The notes: generated by a model from the letters alone, not told the origin. Positions 1-6,140 are shown, numbered from the stretch's first letter. The stretch is DNA of 6,142 bases from Candidatus Melainabacteria bacterium (GCA_026389055.1 JAPLIO010000193.1:1-6142), one strand, 5' to 3'. Program-made: numbers and translations.

Positions 1-735
1 GCATTACCGCTATTGTTTAAAACCCCCAAAGCGACGGATGATAATGCTGCGGCTTCGTTGGTACGGGGGCTAGCGTTATCGTTTTTTGTAACGGCGGTTG
101 TTTCTGTTGGCGGTATTAAGGGGTCTGAAATTTTATTTTCAGCCATGGGTTGGGCAACGCCGTTAATGGGCGATATTAGTGCCTTCTACCGTTTACATCC
201 TGAATGGGTGGCAGTTAACTTGTTAATTACAGGACTATTGCTTTGGTTTTCAGAATGGCGAAGCGATGTGGCACATAAGAAGCAAGAAGAAGCCTTATTT
301 GAAGGGACGCAACCACTATTAGATGAAGATACCCCCATGAAATTGAGCTTAAAGCAAGCTTTTACGATTGGGTTTTTCCAGGCGTGTGCCGCAATGTTTC
401 GGGGTATTTCTCGTTCGGGTTCCACCATGGCTTCTTCGTTGTTGGTGGGATTAACTCGGCAACAGGCTGCTCGGTATTCCTTTTTGCTGAGCGTGCCTAT
501 TTTTGTTTCCGCAGCGATTTATGAATTTTTGAAACTAGCCAAGTCTGGCGTTAGCTTTGAAGGGCTTCCTTGGTTGGTGATGTTAGCGGGTGTGGCTAGT
601 TCCGCCATTGTGGGATATTTGTGTATTGCTTGGTTTATTAAGCTGATTAGCAAAGTTTCGTTGACGGTATTTTCTATTTATTGCTGGATTGCAGGCACTG
701 TTTTATTGATTATTCTACCGAAAGTAGCATTGTAG
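1..735 (+). CDS. uppP: Undecaprenyl-diphosphatase (UppP/BacA), 3' part of gene
   Basis: This inner-membrane enzyme removes a phosphate from undecaprenyl diphosphate, recycling the lipid carrier for peptidoglycan and other wall polymers; it is also linked to bacitracin resistance. The open frame runs in from base 1, so the TTG at 13 is not the true start. The first conserved family motif (the Glu-rich stretch and the SSSGH-type loop) lies outside the window. The second signature is present at codons 135-142 (GISRSGST), with the Arg and Ser residues expected in the active site. Hydrophobic segments lie at about codons 22-40, 67-85, 155-180, 188-215 and 220-242, as expected for a polytopic protein. 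The family usually has PG before the SRSG motif; here it is RG (Arg at codon 134). The gene ends in TAG at 733-735. It is a housekeeping neighbour with no functional link to CRISPR. The family call is firm. Confidence 0.92.
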   Translation, partial: ALPLLFKTPKATDDNAAASLVRGLALSFFVTAVVSVGGIKGSEILFSAMGWATPLMGDISAFYRLHPEWVAVNLLITGLLLWFSEWRSDVAHKKQEEALFEGTQPLLDEDTPMKLSLKQAFTIGFFQACAAMFRGISRSGSTMASSLLVGLTRQQAARYSFLLSVPIFVSAAIYEFLKLAKSGVSFEGLPWLVMLAGVASSAIVGYLCIAWFIKLISKVSLTVFSIYCWIAGTVLLIILPKVAL

Positions 736-793
736 TTGATGATACCTATTTCAAAGATTGAATGTTATTACTCGGTGTAAAACGCTTAAAACA

Positions 794-829
794 ACAACAG
801 ACCGAAAACGATTGTTTTCGGTCTGTTGT
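794..829. terminator. Strong hairpin after uppP, probable terminator
   Basis: Two 16-base arms (794-809 and 814-829) are perfect reverse complements around a 4-base loop, GATT. The hairpin lies about 60 bases after the uppP stop codon, where a terminator would be expected. It is not followed by a run of T on the + strand (the next bases are GGTGGAGGAAA), so it is not a textbook intrinsic terminator. On the - strand it is followed only by a weak T-rich stretch. It could instead stabilise the uppP mRNA 3' end. Confidence 0.45.
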
Positions 830-870
830 GGTGGAGGAAATCCCCGAAATTATCCGAGCCATACAAGAAT

Positions 871-1066
871 AACAGGGAATTAACAGGGAAAATACCAAAA
901 ATCAGGGCTGTAATTCGAGTGAATACCCAATTTAGGATCTTTGAAATAGCCTATAGATAAGGCTTTAAAGAAAGCCCCCCCCCAAAATATCACTAAATTT
1001 TTCAAAAAGGAACAGGGAATTACATAGAAGTATCAGGGAATATTTTTACAAAAAATATTCCCTGAT
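871..1066. repeat. Cluster of AACAGGGAAT-type short repeats
   Basis: A motif close to A(A/T)CAGGGAA occurs at 871-880, 882-891, 1011-1020 and 1032-1041. A reverse-complement copy lies at 1057-1066, and a weaker partial copy (ATCAGGG) at 901-907. The first two copies start 11 bases apart and the 1011/1032 pair 21 bases apart, close to one and two helical turns. That spacing would suit a protein binding on one DNA face. A remnant of a dispersed intergenic repeat is the other reading. The repeats are seen directly; their function is unknown. Confidence 0.55.
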
Positions 1067-1080
1067 ACTTCTTTCTATGT
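1022..1080. repeat. Long near-perfect hairpin just upstream of cas9
   Basis: The core stem is 21 bp and perfect (1027-1047 with 1051-1071) around a 3-base loop, ACA. Five more pairs (1022-1026 with 1076-1080) continue the stem beyond a 4-base bulge at 1072-1075. Both arms carry the CAGGGAAT motif, once in each orientation. The structure ends 44 bases before the cas9 start and its right foot overlaps the best -10 candidate. It may be a terminator-like insulator, an operator, or the end of a small dispersed element. No T tract follows it on either strand. Confidence 0.65.
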
Positions 1081-1086
1081 TAAAAT
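1078..1086 (+). promoter_or_regulatory. Candidate extended -10 promoter of the cas operon
   Basis: TGTTAAAAT at 1078-1086 fits an extended -10 (TG, one base, then TAAAAT, five of six matches to TATAAT). Transcription would start near 1093, giving a leader of about 30 bases before cas9. No good -35 lies 16-18 bases upstream; the matching position (around 1058-1063, TTCCCT) is within the long hairpin. This is a prediction from sequence only. Confidence 0.35.
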
Positions 1087-1111
1087 TAACTCTTTCATGA
1101 TACTAATCTAC

Positions 1112-1116
1112 AGAGG
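1112..1116 (+). promoter_or_regulatory. cas9 ribosome binding site
   Basis: AGAGG ends eight bases before the ATG at 1125, a normal Shine-Dalgarno distance, and supports that start. Another ATG at 1118 is in a different frame and too close to the site. Confidence 0.7.
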
Positions 1117-1124
1117 TATGTCCT

Positions 1125-4100
1125 ATGTCCGTTTTTTCATATGACTTGGGGAAAGAGAGCATTGGCTATTGTGTTCGTAACGGTTACACCGTGCAGGAAA
1201 TGGGCATCGATTTGGTCGATTCAAGTCATGCGTCGATTACAGAGCGTGGCTTAAGTGGTCGTCGTCGGGCGATTCGTACCCGTTTGGCTCATAAAATGCG
1301 TGAAACTTGGTTTCGCTGGTTTTGGACGGAAAAGCTGGGACTTGCCGATTTACCCGCAGAAGACAGCCGTTGGAGCAAAGAATTTAGCCGAGACGGTATT
1401 TTGTACAACGGAGCTTCCATTCGTGTGGCGATGTTGCAGGGTTTAACGAATCAAGACGAGACTAAAACGCCTTTAGAAGACTGGCAATTATTCAAGGGGA
1501 TTTGGTCTCTCATTCAACGTCGGGGGTATGATGCTGGTGTGGCATGGGGCGAAAAAGAAGCGAAAGAAGGCGATGACCAAAAACTGGTAGAAGATTATAA
1601 AAAGAAATTAACGGATTCTCAACTCGTTGAAACCTTTCACTTGCCTGCCTATTTGGAGACCTTTCGTTTGGGGGTGTGGCATCCGATTTCACCCAACACG
1701 ATAGAATGTACCCAAGGGGCTTCGCCTTTAAAAGTTCGTAATGATAAGAGTTCAGCCCCTCGGGAAATGGTGGTTGCTGAACTCAAGGCGTTGGTTTTAG
1801 CATTGAAAGACTTGCGTACGAATAATATCGCAGTACAAGAATTGACCTATGAGACGCTTGCTTATGGTGATGCTCAAACACCCTATGCAAGTTATTACGC
1901 TTGTAAACCGAACCCTCCTTTGGCTATTAAGCCGTTTAAAAAATTGAGAGGCTCGTTTAAGCCTTACAAAACACGCATCAATGGCGACTGGTTCCCGCTT
2001 GAATGGGAAGGCGTATTGAGTCAAAAAACGCCTCGGTTCGACAATCGCATTTTGAGCAAATGTGTTCTTTTTCCTAGCTATAGTGTGGCTAGAAATAAGA
2101 TACAAGAAGGCGAAAATTGGTATGATGTACCGATTCACCAAGCCAAAGCCCTCATGTTTCTGAAGAACATTCGTTTTATGCAAGAAGTCATCGGGGATGA
2201 ACAGCAAAAACACTTTCATACAAGAGGACTCACTGCTGACGAACTCAAAACCACATGGGAGACTTTCTTAGAGAAACCAGCACAAAGCATATCTGCAACT
2301 TGGCTAAATGCTCACTTACCCAAAATTACAGGAGCTTACTACTTTGACAATAAAGATGCGAGAGACAGGCAATACCAAGTCTTCAAACCTGATACGGGTT
2401 CAGGACGTTCACGGTTTAGCCGACCTGCCGCCACGCTTTTGAGAGCCTGCCTGCTTTCAGGCTTAAGCCCACAAACCTATGTGGATGATCTACTCGATAA
2501 AGGCTACTACCCTACTGAACAAGGTGAGTTTAAGCCTTTACAACCCGATACTGCTGAAGGAAAACGCCGCGGCTTAACGCCTCAAGATTTGTACGCTTTT
2601 GCTAAACGACTCGGTGGCGAGTCGTGGGACAACATCCATATAGCAGACAATCGAGACGATTTTGACGGTTGGAATCAAGCTAAGCGTGAAGCGTATATAG
2701 AAAAAGTTCTGATTGGCACTTGTATGAATAATGTGGTGCGAAACCGCCTACAGTTGTTTTATGGCGTGTTTAAAAATCAAGTGGCTTCCTTTGGTACGCC
2801 TGAGTATGTGGTGCTGGAATTTGTTCGTGGGGATATGTCCATCACCCAAAGCAAGAAGAAAAAAGACGACTACAACGCCTTTTTGAAAGCCAACACCGAA
2901 AAAAATAACCGTCTGCGAGATGAACTTAAAAAAGCGGGCATCTGTAATGGGCAAGGGCAAGTAGCGGGAAAAGATATTCTACGCCTACAACTGCTTGAAG
3001 AACAAGGACGCCATTGTTTGTATACAGGACGTCCGCTTTCCATTGAAGACGTTCGTTCAGGGGGTGCCGATATTGAACATTCGGTTCCCTTTAGTCGATC
3101 AGGCACAGGAAACCGAGTCAATCTTACGTTGGCGGATGCCCACGCAAACAAAGAAAAAGGGAATAAAACCCCTTACGAATATATGATGAGCAAAGGGCAA
3201 GAAGCCTTTAACGCCTTTGCGGCTCGTGTCATGGCGTGTGATTATTTACCCAAGAAAAAGAAGGAACTCTTACTTTCGCCTGATGCGGAAAGCTTGGTTA
3301 GTTCCTACAACGGCTTGGCGGATACTGCTCACATTTCACGCTTGGTACAACAAGTTGTGGCAATGTATTGCGGTAAAGGCTTACAAGTGAAAGATCAAGA
3401 CCGTTTCGTGTATGTGATGAACGGGCAAGAAACCTCACAAATTGGACGCCACTTGGATTTATATAAATACTTGCTAGACGATCCTGAAAGCATTGGAGAG
3501 CTTGAGCCTGAAGACCGTGTAAAAAAGTTGAGGGACAACCGTAAGCACCACGCCTTAGATGCCTACATTATTAGTTGGTACAGAGAATACACCCGACGTA
3601 AAACGTGGGTGAAAGACGAAGACACAACGGAAGTGCAAAAGTGGTGTTTTGATCCTGCCGAAGTCTCTGAAAGCAAGGTGCGTGAAGTAGGGCGTGAAGC
3701 CTTGGAACAAGTCATTCCCAAGTACATTAAACGAAACAAGGCAGAACTGGACTTGGAAGAAACCTACTACGGTATTCGTCATGTACCTGAACAAAAGGCG
3801 TATTTTGCCGTTAAGCGTGTGAATTTTGAAGAACTGATGCTTAAAGCACCTGATGCTAAAAAGCGAGAAAAAGCCTTGAATGACTTAATGGACAAAGCCA
3901 TTACAAACGCTTTAATGCCGTTTGTGAATGACACCAAACCTGAATGGGACGCTCGTATTAAAGCCTTCAAGCACCCACGCTTTAAGAACACGCCGAATAA
4001 AGTGATGAAGCGTATTTCTACTATTAAAGAAGGCGATTTGAAGACCTACGAAAACGGACGTATTCACGGAGGCGAATACTACAACCTAGCCAAAACGGTG

Positions 4101-4478
4101 GATGCAACCGCTCCGTTGAAAAACGTACAGTTAAAGCGTCCGAAAGCCAACATTGGTCAGATTTTGTATTATGACGAAAAGGGCAAGGTAAAGGTGCAGG
4201 TCGTTTATCCTTATATTGGTCTCAAGCAAACAATGAAACAGCTGAAAGAAAAAGGCTATAAGCTGTATAAAAACGGCATGGTTTTTAATTCAGGTTGCTT
4301 GATTCATATTCCTAATCCAGTACAAAAGGGTAATGAAACCTATCAAGGTATTTATTCGCTTACTTCTATTCTCGCAAGCGGTCAAATTTTTGTAAAAAAA
4401 GTAGGACATAAAGAAGACGGTTTTTTAAGCTCTGCTTCTCAATTAACCGAAGCTCAATTTGAAGTTGTAGAGACTTAA
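1125..4478 (+). CDS. cas9: CRISPR-associated endonuclease Cas9, type II-C
   Basis: This is the RNA-guided effector that binds crRNA and tracrRNA and cuts both strands of matching DNA. At 1117 aa it is in the upper part of the compact II-C size range. RuvC-I is at residues 3-17 with Asp7. An Arg-rich bridge helix covers about 41-75, followed by the RRGY motif at 132-135 at the start of the recognition lobe. RuvC-II has Glu565 (VVLEFVRGD). The HNH domain spans about 620-690, with IEHSVPFSRS around His652 and Asn675 in the NKEKGNKTPYEY stretch. RuvC-III is HHALDA with His808, His809 and Asp812. The last 200 residues or so would be the PAM-interacting region and are the least conserved. All catalytic positions look intact. 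Glu651 replaces the commoner Asp before the HNH His; as far as I recall this also occurs in some alphaproteobacterial Cas9s. The ATG at 1125 has a good ribosome binding site and places RuvC-I at the N-terminus. cas1 follows after 67 bases. Confidence 0.97.
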   Translation: MSVFSYDLGKESIGYCVRNGYTVQEMGIDLVDSSHASITERGLSGRRRAIRTRLAHKMRETWFRWFWTEKLGLADLPAEDSRWSKEFSRDGILYNGASIRVAMLQGLTNQDETKTPLEDWQLFKGIWSLIQRRGYDAGVAWGEKEAKEGDDQKLVEDYKKKLTDSQLVETFHLPAYLETFRLGVWHPISPNTIECTQGASPLKVRNDKSSAPREMVVAELKALVLALKDLRTNNIAVQELTYETLAYGDAQTPYASYYACKPNPPLAIKPFKKLRGSFKPYKTRINGDWFPLEWEGVLSQKTPRFDNRILSKCVLFPSYSVARNKIQEGENWYDVPIHQAKALMFLKNIRFMQEVIGDEQQKHFHTRGLTADELKTTWETFLEKPAQSISATWLNAHLPKITGAYYFDNKDARDRQYQVFKPDTGSGRSRFSRPAATLLRACLLSGLSPQTYVDDLLDKGYYPTEQGEFKPLQPDTAEGKRRGLTPQDLYAFAKRLGGESWDNIHIADNRDDFDGWNQAKREAYIEKVLIGTCMNNVVRNRLQLFYGVFKNQVASFGTPEYVVLEFVRGDMSITQSKKKKDDYNAFLKANTEKNNRLRDELKKAGICNGQGQVAGKDILRLQLLEEQGRHCLYTGRPLSIEDVRSGGADIEHSVPFSRSGTGNRVNLTLADAHANKEKGNKTPYEYMMSKGQEAFNAFAARVMACDYLPKKKKELLLSPDAESLVSSYNGLADTAHISRLVQQVVAMYCGKGLQVKDQDRFVYVMNGQETSQIGRHLDLYKYLLDDPESIGELEPEDRVKKLRDNRKHHALDAYIISWYREYTRRKTWVKDEDTTEVQKWCFDPAEVSESKVREVGREALEQVIPKYIKRNKAELDLEETYYGIRHVPEQKAYFAVKRVNFEELMLKAPDAKKREKALNDLMDKAITNALMPFVNDTKPEWDARIKAFKHPRFKNTPNKVMKRISTIKEGDLKTYENGRIHGGEYYNLAKTVDATAPLKNVQLKRPKANIGQILYYDEKGKVKVQVVYPYIGLKQTMKQLKEKGYKLYKNGMVFNSGCLIHIPNPVQKGNETYQGIYSLTSILASGQIFVKKVGHKEDGFLSSASQLTEAQFEVVET

Positions 4479-4495
4479 AGAACCCCCACTTTCAC

Positions 4496-4545
4496 GCCGA
4501 AACGTATCCTATTGTGTAACCCAACCAAAAAGGATACGTTTTGGC
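4496..4545 (+). promoter_or_regulatory. Hairpin covering the cas1 ribosome binding site
   Basis: Bases 4496-4510 pair with 4531-4545 (15 bp, 20-base loop). The pair 4499-4542 is G-U, so it forms only in + strand RNA, which argues for an RNA-level role. The right arm contains most of the only Shine-Dalgarno candidate (AAAGGA, 4529-4534) and ends directly before the TTG start codon of cas1. Formed in the mRNA, it should lower cas1 translation relative to cas9. It has no following T run, so a plain terminator is less likely. Confidence 0.6.
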
Positions 4546-5508
4546 TTGTCTCATCATATTATTACCATTAGCAGCATCGGCTGTAAGCTTAAAATTGATA
4601 GGGGCTTACTGGTTATCTCCTTCCCCAAAGAAACTTACACGCCTGAAGGCAACCTGCTTGAAAGCACGGGTATTCCCTTTGAAGAAATACGAATGGTAGT
4701 GCTAGCCACGCCTGCCGTTTCAATTACAGGGGTTGCCATTACCCAATTGGTGGAAGCCAACGCCGCCATTCTACACTGTAATAAAAAGCATCAGCCAGTG
4801 GCATGGACGCTACCCACCTTTCAAAGCAAGCGGTACACACTCATCAACGCCCAGCTACAGCTAACTGATGCAACACGGCAAGCCCTTTGGCACCGTATTG
4901 TGCAGTGTAAGGTTTATAATCAAATTGAAGTGCTCAAACGCCTAGGGCTTGATGCAGGAGCAGCAGAACTGCAAGCCATTATGGAACGTCCGCAGTTGGA
5001 TGAAGCCAATGCGGCACGGTGTTATTGGAAGCATTTTTATGGGTCTTTGGAACATTTAAACGTTAAAAAACGCCATAAGCAAGGGGCGGAAGATGTTGTA
5101 AACGCTCGGCTTAATTATGGGTACGCCATTTTAAAAACGCTCATTCATAGGGCGTGCTTAATTAGTGGCTTAATGCCCTTTTTAGGGTTGCATCATCAAG
5201 TTTCTTATAAGGGGCAACCCTTGGTTTATGATGTGGTTGAACCGTATCGTCCTTATGTGGATTACGCCTTGTGGCATCATGTCATTCAAGCTTCCGTGGA
5301 AGAATTGGCGGAAGAAGCCACTTGGAAAAATTGGTATAAAGAGGCGATGCAAGTGTTGCAAACCGTTCGGTTGACTGATGAAGCAGGCAAGCCCCAAAAG
5401 AAGTTGGTGGATGTGGTTGAACTGACCATTAGTAGCTTGGGGCGTTGCATGGAACAGCATAGTGTAACAGGGTTAATTTTACCTGATATGCGGTACGCAC
5501 AATTTTAA
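4546..5508 (+). CDS. cas1: CRISPR integrase Cas1, type II-C
   Basis: Cas1 and Cas2 form the complex that inserts new spacers into the array. The 320-aa protein has the usual small beta-strand N-terminal domain (about 1-90) and a helical C-terminal catalytic domain. The expected metal ligands are visible: Glu153 in the EANAARCYW stretch, His217 in LGLHH, and Asp229/Glu232 in YDVVEPYRPYVD. The segment from NYGYAI (190-195) to PYVDYA matches well what I recall of the Campylobacter II-C Cas1. The start is a TTG at 4546; I found no ATG or GTG in frame between the cas9 stop and this point, and the first in-frame ATG lies about 50 codons inside the conserved domain. The ribosome binding site AAAGGA lies 11 bases upstream, inside a hairpin. 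The gene ends 56 bases before the preferred cas2 start and is almost certainly in the cas9 operon. Confidence 0.96.
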   Translation: MSHHIITISSIGCKLKIDRGLLVISFPKETYTPEGNLLESTGIPFEEIRMVVLATPAVSITGVAITQLVEANAAILHCNKKHQPVAWTLPTFQSKRYTLINAQLQLTDATRQALWHRIVQCKVYNQIEVLKRLGLDAGAAELQAIMERPQLDEANAARCYWKHFYGSLEHLNVKKRHKQGAEDVVNARLNYGYAILKTLIHRACLISGLMPFLGLHHQVSYKGQPLVYDVVEPYRPYVDYALWHHVIQASVEELAEEATWKNWYKEAMQVLQTVRLTDEAGKPQKKLVDVVELTISSLGRCMEQHSVTGLILPDMRYAQF

Positions 5509-5552
5509 TAGGTTTTGTATTTTATCCATTACTAGGCTTAATGTGTAAGCAG

Positions 5553-5558
5553 AAAGGG
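5553..5558 (+). promoter_or_regulatory. cas2 ribosome binding site
   Basis: AAAGGG lies six bases before the ATG at 5565. This decides between two in-frame starts: the ATG at 5541 has only a weak TAGG upstream, and this site would lie inside its coding sequence. Confidence 0.65.
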
Positions 5559-5564
5559 CTAATA

Positions 5565-5915
5565 ATGGCTAGAATGGATTACCAAATGGGCTGGTTGATG
5601 GTGATGTTTGATTTACCAGTAACGGAGAAAATTCAGATGCGGGCGGCAGTTCAGTTCCGCAAATTGTTGTTGGATCAAGGCTTCCAAATGTTGCAAGAAA
5701 GCGTTTATGTTCGGCATGGTGTAACGCTGGATAAAGTGGAAGCCTTACGAGCGAGAATAAGGGGTAGAGTACCAGAGTGGGGGAGTGTTATTTGCCTTTT
5801 TATTACGGAAAAACAGTGGGCAAAATCAGAATATATGGTGGGGGCGGTTGATTTTAGATACCACAAACGAGCGGTGGCGGGTGATGCGGTTGCAGAGCAA
5901 ATGTTATTATTTTAA
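5565..5915 (+). CDS. cas2: CRISPR-associated protein Cas2
   Basis: Cas2 is the small ferredoxin-fold dimer that bridges two Cas1 dimers during spacer acquisition. With the start at 5565 it is 116 aa. The first beta strand ends in the family motif VMFDLPV with the conserved Asp16. GFQMLQESVYVRHG (about residues 39-52) is the typical second strand, and the C-terminal half (VICLFITEKQW) gives the later strand. An in-frame ATG at 5541 would add eight residues, MCKQKGLI, which have no place in the family, and its ribosome binding site is poor. The ATG at 5574 is a third option just before the domain. It is the last gene of the operon; no cas4 or csn2 is seen. Confidence 0.95.
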   Translation: MARMDYQMGWLMVMFDLPVTEKIQMRAAVQFRKLLLDQGFQMLQESVYVRHGVTLDKVEALRARIRGRVPEWGSVICLFITEKQWAKSEYMVGAVDFRYHKRAVAGDAVAEQMLLF

Positions 5916-5924
5916 CCTTTTAAC

Positions 5925-5967
5925 AGCATAAATAGCTCCTACTTTGAATTGAGGAGCTATTTATGCT
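5925..5967. repeat. Strong hairpin between cas2 and the tracrRNA region
   Basis: Arms 5925-5940 and 5952-5967 are 16-bp perfect reverse complements with an 11-base loop. It starts ten bases after the cas2 stop codon and faces the presumed 3' end of the - strand tracrRNA, so it could end both transcripts. The flanks run TTTT-stem-AAAA on the + strand, the opposite of a normal bidirectional terminator, so an RNA 3'-end stabiliser or the last tracrRNA stem is also possible. Confidence 0.6.
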
Positions 5968-6066
5968 AAAATTTATATATAAAACATGCAATCGAACGTA
6001 TAAAACAGAGGTTCAAAAGATGTTTGCTCAGTTCTGGCTAAGCCCCTTTAAAAGACTTGTGATATA
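5925..6066 (-). ncRNA. Probable tracrRNA with perfect anti-repeat
   Basis: This RNA would pair with the repeat part of each crRNA and hold it in Cas9. Reading the - strand from 6066, the first 24 bases (6066-6043) are exactly complementary to positions 11-34 of the CRISPR repeat at 6105-6140, with no bulge. A stem-loop follows at once (GCUUAG, loop CCAGAA, CUGAGC; 6043-6026), then a second weaker one (UUGAAC/GUUCGA; 6016-5992). Both contain a G-U pair that would be a C-A mismatch in + strand RNA, supporting transcription from the - strand. The 3' end is uncertain: no clear terminator with a U run is seen, and 5925 is only the far edge of the last strong hairpin. A promoter-like sequence lies directly upstream. 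No rival anti-repeat was found elsewhere in the window. Confidence 0.75.
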
Positions 6067-6072
6067 TATACT

Positions 6073-6101
6073 ATCTTACACCAACTGTAACGGAATGTAA
6101 A
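6073..6101 (-). promoter_or_regulatory. Candidate tracrRNA promoter
   Basis: On the - strand, TTTACA (6101-6096) and TAAGAT (6078-6073) are separated by exactly 17 bases. Transcription starting about seven bases downstream of the -10 would begin near 6066, the first base of the anti-repeat. Each hexamer is an imperfect match, so the spacing and position are the main support. Confidence 0.45.
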
Positions 6102-6104
6102 CCT

Positions 6105-6113
6105 ATTATATCA
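6105..6113 (-). promoter_or_regulatory. Extended -10 promoter inside the CRISPR repeat
   Basis: The repeat ends in TGATATAAT on the - strand, a perfect extended -10 (TGnTATAAT). In Neisseria type II-C arrays a similar box at the repeat end starts each crRNA within its spacer, which removes the need for RNase III processing. In this terminal copy it would start a transcript near 6098 that runs into the tracrRNA rather than a spacer. Confidence 0.6.
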
Positions 6114-6140
6114 CAAGTCTTTTAAAGGGGGAGTCAAAAC
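6105..6140 (-). CRISPR. Terminal CRISPR repeat; array continues beyond the window
   Basis: Read on the - strand, this 36-base unit starts GTTTTGACTCCCCC and ends GTGATATAAT. It resembles other type II-C repeats, such as the Campylobacter one, which as I recall also begins GTTTT, has a run of C and T, and ends in an AT-rich -10-like stretch. Its central 24 bases have a perfect complement in the tracrRNA. Only one copy is seen, so its ends are inferred from the usual 36-base length. The two bases 6141-6142 would be the crRNA-3' end of the next spacer. No further repeat lies toward cas2, so this is the last unit, with crRNAs read toward the cas genes. Confidence 0.78.

Larger units (their letters stand above)
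736..1124. other. Intergenic region between uppP and cas9
   Basis: This 389-base stretch has no convincing gene. In order it holds: one arm of a 13-bp inverted repeat (746-758); a 16-bp perfect hairpin (794-829); two CAGGGAA motifs 11 bases apart (871-891); the second arm of the inverted repeat (937-949); a small GGCTTT/AAAGCC hairpin at 961-976 running into a tract of nine C (975-983); further CAGGGAA motifs; a long hairpin (1022-1080); and the presumed cas9 promoter and ribosome binding site. A 36-codon frame at 762-872 is discussed under rejected items. Confidence 0.8.

Noticed and set aside
186..428. - strand open frame inside uppP
   Set aside because: It is antisense to a clear membrane-enzyme gene and has no recognisable motif.
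762..872. Short + strand frame of 36 codons between uppP and cas9, with a protein-like ending (VVVEEIPEIIRAIQE)
   Set aside because: It has no ribosome binding site, starts right after an in-frame stop, and contains the whole 16-bp hairpin. It could be a gene remnant but cannot be supported as a CDS.
1022..1080. Hairpin upstream of cas9 considered as a tracrRNA
   Set aside because: Neither arm is complementary to the CRISPR repeat at 6105-6140, whereas 6043-6066 matches perfectly.
1797..2219. 140-codon - strand open frame inside cas9, the longest of several antisense frames there
   Set aside because: It overlaps a continuous Cas9 reading frame, shows no family features and has no separate regulatory signals.
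5541..5564. Upstream ATG at 5541 as the cas2 start
   Set aside because: It has a poor ribosome binding site, and the added eight residues are not family-like; the ATG at 5565 has AAAGGG at an ideal distance.
6067..6104. 38-base stretch between the two inverted arms, considered as a CRISPR spacer
   Set aside because: The left arm lacks the GTTTT end of the repeat and lies in the opposite orientation, so it is an anti-repeat. The stretch better fits a promoter region.
6113..6137. TTGACT in the repeat as a -35 partner for the TATAAT at its end
   Set aside because: The spacing is 21 bases, too long for a normal sigma-70 promoter; the extended -10 can act without it.
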